Below are positions 1-6,102 of a DNA stretch of 12,201 bases, in pieces. The position numbers were made by a program, and so were the translations under genes. The notes below the pieces were generated by a model. The model had not been told where the DNA came from, did not search any database, and saw only the letters and a program-made list of their open reading frames with translations. Positions within the stretch are counted from its first letter, which is position 1; each line of letters begins with the position of its first letter. This stretch comes from JAFARZ01 sp036490795 (GTDB lineage Bacteria > Actinomycetota > Actinomycetes > Streptosporangiales > Streptosporangiaceae): assembly GCA_036490795.1 (NCBI GenBank), contig DASXDG010000477.1, positions 1 through 12,201 on the forward strand, given 5' to 3'.

Positions 1-2
1 GG

Positions 3-137
3 GTGCGCTGGGTCGAGGAAGCCAAGAAGCCGGAGACCCGCGCGGCACGCCTGGTCAAGACCGTCGAGTCACTGCGCGAGGGCAAGAAAGCTCGTTTATC
101 AAAACGTGCCTTGGTGCTTCCCCCATGTCACCGCTAA
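3..137 (+). CDS. YdeI/OmdA-family protein, C-terminal fragment (5' end outside the window)
   Basis: An open frame enters from the left edge and ends at TAA 135-137, leaving 44 visible residues. They begin VRWVEEAKKPETRAARL and continue into KTVESLREGKK. This matches the conserved C-terminal helix of the YdeI/OmpD-associated (OmdA) family, in which a WVE.AK.PETRARR..KTV..LREG motif closes the protein. The family's biochemical role is poorly defined. After the motif come about 13 further residues (ARLSKRALVLPPCHR region) that are not typical of the family, in a stretch less GC-rich than the gene body. The natural stop may therefore have been lost and replaced by the next in-frame one. The family call rests on one motif only. 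Confidence 0.7.
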   Translation: MRWVEEAKKPETRAARLVKTVESLREGKKARLSKRALVLPPCHR

Positions 138-154
138 CGTAAACCCCGGCAAAG

Positions 155-172
155 CGGGACAACGACGTCCCG
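155..172. other. 6-bp inverted repeat upstream of the ammonium transporter
   Basis: CGGGAC at 155-160 and GTCCCG at 167-172 are perfect inverse complements separated by six bases. The repeat lies between the YdeI-like stop (137) and the amtB ribosome-binding site (about 180-185). It could be a weak terminator for the upstream gene or a hairpin in the amtB leader. There is no T-run after it. Confidence 0.35.
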
Positions 173-191
173 CGCCGTCGGAGGTAATGGC

Positions 192-1421
192 ATGCATATC
201 AATGCCGGTGACACCGCCTGGATGCTGACTTCGACAGCGCTGGTGCTGTTCATGATGCCCGGGCTCGCCCTGTTCTACGGCGGCCTGGTCGGGGCCAAGA
301 ACGTCGTCACGACGATGGTCCAGTCGTTCATCGCCATCGGCATGATCAGCCTGCTGTGGGTGATCATCGGCTATTCGCTGGCCTTCGGCGCGAACCACTG
401 GGGCGGGATCATCGGCAGCCTGAACAACGTCATGCTGCATGACGTGAACGGCGCGCCGAACAGTTACGCGCCGACGATTCCGTCGCTGGTGTACATGGCG
501 TTCCAGATGAAGTTCGCGGTGATCACGCCGGCTCTGATCGCGGGCGCGTTCAGCGAGCGGATGCGGTTCCGCGGCTACCTGGTCTTCATCGGCCTGTGGT
601 CGCTGATCGTGTACTCCCCGTTCGCGCACGCCGAGTGGGGCGGCGGGATCCTGGGCACCGGCGGTCTGCACGCGATCGACTTCGCCGGCGGGTCCGTAGT
701 GCACGAACTGGCCGGTGCCGCCGCGCTCGCGACGGCGATCTACCTGCGCCGGCAGCACCCGCTGGACAGGCCGCACAACGTGCCGCTGGTATTGCTGGGT
801 GCCGGGATCTTGTGGTTCGGCTGGTTCGGCTTCAACGCCGGCAGCGCGAACTCGGCCGGTACCGTGGCCGGCTACGCCCTGGTGAACACCCAACTCGGCG
901 CGTCCGCCGCGATGCTGGCCTGGATGGCCCTCGAGTGGTGGCGCAAGGGCAAGCCGTCCGGTATCGGCATCGCAGCCGGCGCGGTGGCGGGCCTGGCCGC
1001 CATCACGCCCGCATCCGGCTATGTGCAGCCGTGGGCGGCGATCCTCATCGGCCTGGCCGCCGGGCTGCTCTGCTACGGAGCCGTGAACCTGAAGGACATC
1101 TTCCACTACGACGACTCGCTCGACGTCGTCGGTGTGCACATGGTCGGCGGCTTGGTCGGCGTGATCCTGACCGGCGTGTTCGCCAGCCTCGCGGTGAACG
1201 CGGCGGGCGAGGCGGGCGGCCTGACCCAGTTCGGGCGTCAGCTCGTGCTCGCCGTGGCCGGGATCGTCTATCCGTTCATCATGACGTGGATCATTCTGTG
1301 GGTCGTCGACCACACGGTGGGCCTGCGGGTGGGCGCCGACGAGGAAGCGACCGGCCTGGACCTCAGCGAACACGGCGAGGGTGCCTACCAGACAGCGGAT
1401 GTTACGCCAGTTAGCGGCTGA
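192..1421 (+). CDS. amtB: Ammonium channel/transporter, Amt family
   Basis: A 409-residue integral membrane protein of the Amt/Mep/Rh family, which conducts NH3 derived from NH4+ across the cytoplasmic membrane. The length fits the family. Visible signatures: the N-terminal DTAWMLTSTALVLFMMPGLA helix; the QMKFAVIT gate segment with Phe108; FAHAEWGGG with Trp149; the DFAGGSVVH motif with Asp163 and pore His171; WFGFNAGS with Phe214 and Ser218; and GVHMVGG with the second pore His316. The cytoplasmic tail GLDLSEHGEGAY (388-399) is the conserved region that contacts GlnK/PII. Start ATG 192 follows GGAGGT at 180-185. The gene stands alone: the next gene runs towards it, and no glnK or glnD follows, unlike the usual amtB-glnK operon. 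Family identity is secure; nitrogen control is presumed. Confidence 0.97.
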   Translation: MHINAGDTAWMLTSTALVLFMMPGLALFYGGLVGAKNVVTTMVQSFIAIGMISLLWVIIGYSLAFGANHWGGIIGSLNNVMLHDVNGAPNSYAPTIPSLVYMAFQMKFAVITPALIAGAFSERMRFRGYLVFIGLWSLIVYSPFAHAEWGGGILGTGGLHAIDFAGGSVVHELAGAAALATAIYLRRQHPLDRPHNVPLVLLGAGILWFGWFGFNAGSANSAGTVAGYALVNTQLGASAAMLAWMALEWWRKGKPSGIGIAAGAVAGLAAITPASGYVQPWAAILIGLAAGLLCYGAVNLKDIFHYDDSLDVVGVHMVGGLVGVILTGVFASLAVNAAGEAGGLTQFGRQLVLAVAGIVYPFIMTWIILWVVDHTVGLRVGADEEATGLDLSEHGEGAYQTADVTPVSG

Positions 1422-1462
1422 GACTCGTTATGCGAGATCGGCCCCTGGCGGACGCGCGCCAC

Positions 1463-1488
1463 CCGGGTCAATTGCGCGATTGACCCGG
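1463..1488. terminator. Bidirectional terminator-like hairpin between converging genes
   Basis: CCGGGTCAAT (1463-1472) and ATTGACCCGG (1479-1488) form a perfect 10-bp stem with a six-base loop, TGCGCG. It lies 41 bases after the amtB stop and 14 bases beyond the SCO6745-family stop (1503), so it can serve both converging transcripts. There is no long T-tract, as is common for high-GC terminators. A third related arm, CGCAATCGACCC (1507-1518), sits inside the end of the minus-strand gene. Confidence 0.65.
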
Positions 1489-1502
1489 CCTAGCGAACTC
1501 AG

Positions 1503-2354
1503 TTACGCAATCGACCCGGACGAGGATCCGGGGGGCGGGACGCGGAGCGGGCTGGGGCGGATCATCGCGGCGGCACAGGCTTGGGCTATGGGCACAAGCA
1601 GGCGTGTTAGTTCTGGTATTGAAATTCCGGCCCAGGGACGGGCGGCGGCGCGGTCGGTGGCCGCTTCCACCTCGGCGTGCAGGTCACGGCCTTCATCGGT
1701 GACCGTGCCGTCCGTGTTGAGCAGACCACGGCCTGCCAGGCGGCCCTGCGCGTCCGCCCACTCGTCGTCGGTCCAGCCCCTGATCGGCTGCAGGGTCTCT
1801 CGGCTCAGGTCGATCGCGCAGCGCAGCACGGTGGCCTCGCAGCCGTCCACGCCAGCGGCGGTCCAGGCCGCGAAGTGGCCGTCGCCGCGGTGCTCGCGCA
1901 GCACGGTCGCGCAGTGCCACAACCTCGCGAAGGGCTCCTCGGGAACGGGGAGAGCGGCGTTGCCGGCGGCGAGCGTCCGGCCCGAGCAGTCGATATCGCG
2001 GATGGCGCCGGCGAGCTGGGCCGCCGCCGCTTCGACCTCGGCGTCCTGGCCGGCCAGGACGCGGCGCAGGCCGGTCACCGCGCCGTCCAGCCGGACCCGC
2101 AGCGCTTCCTCGGGGGTGATCAGGTCGTAGACGGCGGGGACGGCGCGGGCCACGAACGCGGGCGCGAACGTCTGCAGCGCGCCGGTCACCACCGCCGGGT
2201 TGCGCGTGCCGAGCGGGGTGGCTCTGCCGGCGAAGTAGCCGCGCCAGAAACCACGCAAGCCGGCCGCCTCGTACGCGGCGAGCGGCTCCTCGACGAAGTA
2301 GGTGACACCGTGTACCGGCTCAACCAACGTCCACATCAGGCGAGCGTCACTCAT
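1503..2354 (-). CDS. SCO6745-family conserved protein
   Basis: A 283-residue soluble protein of the actinobacterial SCO6745 family. It is recognised by the N-terminal pattern DARLMWTLVEPVHGVTYF, then AAGLRGFWRGYFAGRATPLG, and the central LREHRGDGHFAAW block. The middle part is Ala/Leu-rich and helical. The segment GWTDDEWADAQGRLAGRGLL followed by DGTVTDEGRDLH resembles a winged-helix/MarR-type reading head, so a regulatory or DNA-binding role is possible, but no function is established. ATG 2354 has no clear Shine-Dalgarno. The gene starts 29 bases after the stop of the upstream HTH gene on the same strand, so the two are probably co-transcribed. The last ~25 residues (PPPGSSSGSIA end) are low-complexity and their codons overlap one arm of the intergenic palindrome set. 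Confidence 0.85.
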   Translation of the reverse strand: MSDARLMWTLVEPVHGVTYFVEEPLAAYEAAGLRGFWRGYFAGRATPLGTRNPAVVTGALQTFAPAFVARAVPAVYDLITPEEALRVRLDGAVTGLRRVLAGQDAEVEAAAAQLAGAIRDIDCSGRTLAAGNAALPVPEEPFARLWHCATVLREHRGDGHFAAWTAAGVDGCEATVLRCAIDLSRETLQPIRGWTDDEWADAQGRLAGRGLLNTDGTVTDEGRDLHAEVEAATDRAAARPWAGISIPELTRLLVPIAQACAAAMIRPSPLRVPPPGSSSGSIA

Positions 2355-2383
2355 CAGCCGAGCTTAGCGGTCCAGCCTGTGCG

Positions 2384-2740
2384 TCAGGGAGCGAGCCGGT
2401 GCTCTAGTTCTTCCACCCGGAGCTCGAGCCGGTCGATGCGGTAGCGGAGGATCTCCAGCTGCGCCTCGTCGGAAAGGCGCCGCTCGGCCGAACGGCGCAG
2501 GCGCGGTGAGGCCTCGGCACGCTCGGCGACGACGGACAGCGGGACCATCCGCTGCGGCCCGTGCGGGCCGTCCACGAGCCGGGACACGATCCGCCCCGCG
2601 CGGTACCAGGTCCGCAGCGCGGCACGGGAGACACCGGTCTCCGCCGCCGCCTTCTCCAGCGTCACCCAGTCGGACCCCTCGAACCGCGCCGCGAGCTCAA
2701 GCTCGGTCTCCCATTCATCGAGCCGGTCTTCCCAATCCAT
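2384..2740 (-). CDS. Small HTH DNA-binding protein with C-terminal coiled coil
   Basis: 118 residues. An acidic N-terminus (DWEDRLDEWETELELAARF) is followed by WVTLEKAAAETGVSRAALRTWYRAGRI, a clear MerR/excisionase-like helix-turn-helix. A short wing, VDGPHGPQRMVPLSVVAERA, comes next. The C-terminal 35 residues (AQLEILRYRIDRLELRVEELEHRL) show leucine/isoleucine heptads typical of a dimerising coiled coil. It is probably a transcription regulator. The start ATG 2740 sits seven bases after a TAATAA -10-like element, so a leaderless message is likely. The frame stays open far upstream, to 3883, but that part is antisense to the Clp_N gene and reads as low-complexity, so it is not coding. The gene is divergent from the Clp_N gene and upstream of the SCO6745-family gene. 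Its target is unknown; the overlapping divergent promoter is the obvious candidate. Confidence 0.82.
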   Translation of the reverse strand: MDWEDRLDEWETELELAARFEGSDWVTLEKAAAETGVSRAALRTWYRAGRIVSRLVDGPHGPQRMVPLSVVAERAEASPRLRRSAERRLSDEAQLEILRYRIDRLELRVEELEHRLAP

Positions 2741-2747
2741 GACCCTA

Positions 2748-2776
2748 TTATTAGCATGGTATTGACGGGATAAGAA
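2748..2776 (-). promoter_or_regulatory. Candidate promoter of the HTH gene
   Basis: Read on the minus strand: TTCTTA (2776-2771), a 17-base spacer, then TAATAA (2753-2748), then seven bases to ATG 2740. The -10 match is good and the -35 weak. The geometry predicts transcription starting at or next to the start codon. It overlaps the plus-strand promoter at 2762-2791. Confidence 0.45.
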
Positions 2777-2791
2777 CCGGGGCGGCACCCT
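2762..2791 (+). promoter_or_regulatory. Candidate leaderless promoter of the Clp_N gene
   Basis: TTGACG (2762-2767), an 18-base spacer and CACCCT (2786-2791) are followed by six bases and then ATG 2798. The -35 is strong and the -10 divergent. There is no Shine-Dalgarno before 2798, which fits a leaderless transcript. The -35 lies within the spacer of the opposite promoter. Confidence 0.45.
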
Positions 2792-2797
2792 GGTCTC

Positions 2798-3820
2798 ATG
2801 TTTGAGCGATTCACTGACAAAGCACGGCGGGTCGTCGTCCTGTCTCAGGAAGAGGCACGGCGCCTGCATCACGGCTACATCGGGACCGAGCACATCCTGC
2901 TCGGCCTGCTGGGCGAGCCGCAGGGCGTCGCAGGTCGCGTCCTTGACCAGTTCGGGCTGACGCCCGACGGTGTCCGTGATGAGGTCATCACGATGATCGG
3001 AGAGGGAGAACACGAGGCTCCGCAGCGCATCCCGTTCACGCCCCGGGCGAAGAAAGTCCTGGAACTGGGGCTCAGGGAGGCATTGCTGCTGAATCACAAT
3101 TACATCGGCACCGAGCACATCCTGCTCGGTCTCATCCGGGAGGGCGACGGCGTCGCCGTGCAGATCTTGGCCAAGCACGGTGACCTGCCGGCCATCCGCG
3201 CGGCAGTGCTCGCCATAGTCCCTGCCTACGGCGGCGGCTCGCGCAGCGCGGCGCTGGCCAGGATGCTCAGCGGCGGCACGGATCCTGCTGAATCCGGCGG
3301 AAAACTGCACGTGGCGGCCACGCCCGCCACGGACGCCACCGTGGCCGAGGCCGCCCGGCTGGCCGGCTCGCAGCCGGTCGGCTCGCACCACCTGCTCCTG
3401 GCGGCGCTCACCGATTCCACGTCCGCGGCCGCGAAGGCACTCGCGTCCGCCGGCATCGACCTCGACCAAGCCGCGGAAGCACTGCGCAACGTGGATATCG
3501 AGGGAACCAGCGACGAGCAACCGGAACAGGCGGGCAGGCGGCAGATGAACATCCAGGTCACCGACGAGCTCGTCACCATCGTGGCGACGGATCCGGCGAT
3601 TGTCGAGGCCGGCCGGACCGCCCTGCTCGCCCTCGGCACTCACGGCGAAGGCGCCGAGACTCCCCCTCCCGGAGGCGTCATCCGGGGCGCCGACCTGCAA
3701 GGCACCGCCGCCACCAGCCTCGCCACCGCGTGGCAGTCCCTGATGGACACCCTGGTTCAGGTCACGCACGCCGCGGGCCAGCCGGACAATCCGGACCAAC
3801 CGGAAACGGAGGCGTCGTAG
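2798..3820 (+). CDS. Clp N-terminal domain protein lacking an ATPase (ClpC N-domain mimic, ClpC2-like)
   Basis: 340 residues. Residues 1-145 are a full double Clp_N domain, almost identical in pattern to actinobacterial ClpC1: MFERFTDKARRVVVL, YIGTEHILLGL (27-37), IPFTPRAKKVLEL and a second YIGTEHILLGL (102-112). Residues about 168-232 (VAATPATDATVAEAARL, GSHHLLLAAL) look like a third, degenerate Clp_N repeat. The remainder, about 233-340, is Gly/Pro-rich with a helical tail. There are no Walker A/B motifs, so it is not an unfoldase. Phe2, Arg10, Val13, Phe80, Lys85 and Glu89 match ClpC1 residues known to contact cyclomarin-class compounds. Glu31 and Glu106 match the phospho-arginine pocket glutamates. 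Likely cytosolic; it may compete with ClpC for substrates, adaptors or drugs, as proposed for mycobacterial ClpC2. The functional reading is inference. It is divergent from a HTH gene. Confidence 0.88.
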   Translation: MFERFTDKARRVVVLSQEEARRLHHGYIGTEHILLGLLGEPQGVAGRVLDQFGLTPDGVRDEVITMIGEGEHEAPQRIPFTPRAKKVLELGLREALLLNHNYIGTEHILLGLIREGDGVAVQILAKHGDLPAIRAAVLAIVPAYGGGSRSAALARMLSGGTDPAESGGKLHVAATPATDATVAEAARLAGSQPVGSHHLLLAALTDSTSAAAKALASAGIDLDQAAEALRNVDIEGTSDEQPEQAGRRQMNIQVTDELVTIVATDPAIVEAGRTALLALGTHGEGAETPPPGGVIRGADLQGTAATSLATAWQSLMDTLVQVTHAAGQPDNPDQPETEAS

Positions 3821-3873
3821 CCAGCTGGCTTCCGTCGCGCCACCTTCCGAATACTCTGGGTGAATAAAGGAAC

Positions 3874-3892
3874 CGTTCCGCACGCCGGAACG
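3874..3892. other. Inverted repeat upstream of the serpin gene
   Basis: CGTTCCG (3874-3880) and CGGAACG (3886-3892) form a perfect 7-bp dyad with a five-base spacer. It lies 54 bases after the Clp_N stop and 24 bases before the preferred serpin start. No T-run follows. It could be an operator, a 5' leader hairpin, or a terminator for the Clp_N gene. Confidence 0.45.
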
Positions 3893-3915
3893 TCAGAATG
3901 GCCATGGGGAGACAG

Positions 3916-5157
3916 ATGAGGTTTGGCGCCGGGATCGTCGCGGTGTCATTGCTGGCGGCCGGGTGCGCGTCCGCCGATGCGGCCCAGCCGCCTGCGTCAG
4001 TCACGGTGAACCGTGGTGTCGCCCAGGCGGAACCTGCCGCGGACGCGCGCCCGTACGGGGCCGCCGACACCGAGTTCGGGCTTAACCTGCTCGGCGCCTG
4101 GTGCCGGCAGGACCCGCAGCAGAACCTGCTGCTGTCCCCGGCCAGCATGGCGACCGCGCTCGGCATGGCCTATCAGGGCGCGCGCGGCGCGACCGCGCAG
4201 GCGATGGCGAAGGTCCTCAAGCTCCCGGCGGCGACAAGCCTGGCCGGCCTCAAGGCGCGGACACAGGCGCTGAACAGCCTGGACGGCCCGGGTGTCACGC
4301 TCAACCAGAGCAACAGGATCTGGGCGGACCCGTCACTGGCCACGAAGCAGTCCTACCTGAACGCGCTCGCCACCGGTTACCAGGCTGGGGTCGCGCGGGT
4401 TCCGCTGCTGACCGACCCGGCGCAGGCCGCGCGGCGGATCGACCAGGCGGTCTCGGCCGCCACTGACGGGCAGATCAAGCACCTGGTGAACGCCGGCCTG
4501 CTGCACGACCTTGGCTGGGTGCTCACCGACGCGCTGTACCTGAACGCCACCTGGGCCGTGAAATTCCAGGTCAGCCAGACCTACGCGCAGCCGTTCACGA
4601 CGGCGTCAGGCCAGCGGGTCAGGCCGCAGTTCCTGCACGGCGGCGGGTACCAGATCGGCAGCGCCGGCGGCTGGACCGGCGTGACGCTCCCCTACCAGGG
4701 CGGCAAGGTCAAGATGGTGGCGCTGCTCCCGCCCGCGACAAGCGCCCCCAAGACCAGTGACTGCGCCATGCCGAGCACGAGCGCGCTGGCCTCCATCGAG
4801 AACGGCGGCAAGACCGGCTCGATCGAGATGCCGAAGGTCAAGCTCAGCTCGTCCGGCAGCTTCACTGCCCTGCTGGGGTCGCTCGGCATGGGTCCCGCCC
4901 TCGGCGGTTCGGCGAACTTCACCGGGATATCCCAGCGGGCGGGCCAGATCGGCCTGGTCCAGCAGGACGCCACGATGGCGGTCAGTGAGAAGGGCACGGT
5001 GGCCGCCGCGGCGACCGCGGTCGGCGTCTCCCCGACGGCGGTGCGCGTAGCGCACGGCCCGGTGGTGACCTTCGACCGGCCGTACCTGATGCTGATCACC
5101 ACGCCCACGGGCGAACCGCTGTTCCTGGTGCGGGTGGTCAATCCCGTGAACGGGTAG
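3916..5157 (+). CDS. Serpin-family serine protease inhibitor, predicted lipoprotein
   Basis: 413 residues from ATG 3916, preceded by GGGGAG at 3907-3912. ATG 3898 and 3904 are also in frame but lack an obvious ribosome site. Residues 1-17 (MRFGAGIVAV then SLLAAGC) form a lipobox signal, so the protein should be anchored outside the membrane at Cys17. The serpin fold is shown by LLLSPASMATALGMAYQGA (helix B/shutter), NRIWADPS, TDGQIKHLV, LTDALYLNATWAVKF, IEMPKVKL and the C-terminal FDRPYLMLI with PLFLVRVVNP. The hinge EKGTVAAAATA (358-368; P17 Glu, P15 Gly, P14 Thr, then Ala) is the pattern of inhibitory serpins. Canonical counting puts P1 near Thr374, but the loop is about four residues longer than in antitrypsin, so P1 is uncertain. 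It converges on the hydrolase gene 15 bases away. Confidence 0.93.
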   Translation: MRFGAGIVAVSLLAAGCASADAAQPPASVTVNRGVAQAEPAADARPYGAADTEFGLNLLGAWCRQDPQQNLLLSPASMATALGMAYQGARGATAQAMAKVLKLPAATSLAGLKARTQALNSLDGPGVTLNQSNRIWADPSLATKQSYLNALATGYQAGVARVPLLTDPAQAARRIDQAVSAATDGQIKHLVNAGLLHDLGWVLTDALYLNATWAVKFQVSQTYAQPFTTASGQRVRPQFLHGGGYQIGSAGGWTGVTLPYQGGKVKMVALLPPATSAPKTSDCAMPSTSALASIENGGKTGSIEMPKVKLSSSGSFTALLGSLGMGPALGGSANFTGISQRAGQIGLVQQDATMAVSEKGTVAAAATAVGVSPTAVRVAHGPVVTFDRPYLMLITTPTGEPLFLVRVVNPVNG

Positions 5158-5172
5158 AAGCACCACCGTTAG

Positions 5173-6021
5173 TTATGAGAGAAAATCGTTCATCACGCTC
5201 ATGAACTCGGCGGGCTGCTCGGCGAAACACAGGTGGCTCGCCTCCTCGATGACCTCCAGCCGGGAACCGGGGATGCGGCGGCGCATCTCGGCCAGGTGGC
5301 TGGGCCGGCATTCGTCGTAGCGACCGCCGATGAGCAGGGTGGGGACGTAGATTTCACCGAGACGGTCCATGACGTCCCAGGTCCTGAGCGTGCCGGTGAC
5401 CGTGAACTCGCTCGGGCCGTTCATCGTGTTGTACACGTCGTAGCCGGCCTGCGTGAAGCTGCGCTCCAGCCCGGCCGGCCACGGGTGGAGCCGGCACACG
5501 TGCTCACGGTAGAAGCCGAGGATCGCCGCCTGGTACTCCGGGCACGCGGTAAACCCGCTCGCTTCGTGCTCGCTGATGGTTTCCCGCACGTCAGCGGGTT
5601 GCAGCGCGAGCAGTTCTGCGCAGTCGGCCGCCCAGCGCGCCATGCTGGCCGGGCTCCCGCACAAGGTGAGGCTGCGTAGCGCCGGCCTGCGGTCAAGCAC
5701 GTACTGCAGGGCGAGCATGCCGCCCCACGAGCTGCCGAACAGGTGCAGGTCGTCCAGCCCCAGCTCGGCGCGGACCTGGGCCAGTTCCTCGACGAACCGG
5801 TCCACCGTCCACAGCGACAGGTCGCCGGGACGGTCGGAGTTGCCGCAGCCCAGCTGGTCGTAGAAGATCACCGGCCGCCGGCCGGCCAGGGCTTCGAGCG
5901 GCTCCAGGTAGTTATGCGCAAATCCTGGCCCGCCATGCAAGCAGAGCAGCGGGGTCGCGTCGTGCTGCTCGCCGATGATCTTGTACCAGACCCGCCCGCC
6001 AGGCACCTCGATATAACTCAT
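5173..6021 (-). CDS. Proline-iminopeptidase-like alpha/beta hydrolase
   Basis: 282 residues, probably cytosolic. It has the HGGPG oxyanion motif (29-33), FYDQLGCGNSDRP, and the nucleophile elbow GSSWGG with Ser98. The likely acid is Asp236 in GGRYDECRP and the base His263 in EASHLCFAEQP. These place it in the proline iminopeptidase (peptidase S33) branch, whose members remove N-terminal proline from peptides or hydrolyse small amides and esters; the true substrate is unknown. ATG 6021 gives the family start MSYIEVPGGRVWY. CGGAG lies only two bases before it, so a short leader is likely. The frame runs upstream to 6093, but that part would cross the neighbour's operator and looks non-coding. 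It is divergent from the MerR fusion gene, with 81 bases between starts. Confidence 0.92.
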   Translation of the reverse strand: MSYIEVPGGRVWYKIIGEQHDATPLLCLHGGPGFAHNYLEPLEALAGRRPVIFYDQLGCGNSDRPGDLSLWTVDRFVEELAQVRAELGLDDLHLFGSSWGGMLALQYVLDRRPALRSLTLCGSPASMARWAADCAELLALQPADVRETISEHEASGFTACPEYQAAILGFYREHVCRLHPWPAGLERSFTQAGYDVYNTMNGPSEFTVTGTLRTWDVMDRLGEIYVPTLLIGGRYDECRPSHLAEMRRRIPGSRLEVIEEASHLCFAEQPAEFMSVMNDFLS

Positions 6022-6065
6022 AACTCCGGTGATAGAACGGGATGGGAGTGCGCGCAAGAGCCCGT

Positions 6066-6096
6066 TTGACCTTGACCTGGGGGGAAGGTGCACGCT
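6066..6096 (+). promoter_or_regulatory. MerR-type promoter with dyad operator
   Basis: TTGACC (6066-6071), a 19-base spacer and CACGCT (6091-6096) come before ATG 6103 by six bases. Within the spacer ACCTT (6069-6073) and AAGGT (6085-6089) form a dyad with an 11-base centre. A stretched 19-base spacer carrying a central dyad is the hallmark of promoters controlled by MerR proteins, which twist the DNA to bring -35 and -10 into register. Probably bound by the product of the gene it drives, and it may also affect the divergent hydrolase. Confidence 0.7.
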
Positions 6097-6102
6097 GAGG
6101 CC

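Noticed and set aside
99..1373. Long open frame on the minus strand opposite amtB
   Set aside because: It is antisense to a channel with all family motifs, and its translation is Arg/Gly/His/Asp-rich without any fold signature, as expected of a high-GC shadow frame.
2871..3131. Nearly identical ~28-base direct repeats (TACATCGG.ACCGAGCACATC...)
   Set aside because: They encode the two YIGTEHILLGL motifs that every double Clp_N domain carries, so this is internal protein duplication and not a mobile element.
2741..3883. Upstream extension of the minus-strand HTH frame
   Set aside because: The frame stays open, but the extra 381 residues are antisense to the Clp_N gene and low-complexity. The promoter and the MDWEDRLDEWE start place the real gene at 2740.
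6022..6093. Longer N-terminus for the hydrolase from 6093
   Set aside because: It would place the start inside the MerR operator of the divergent gene, and the added residues do not fit the family, which starts at MSYIEVPGG.
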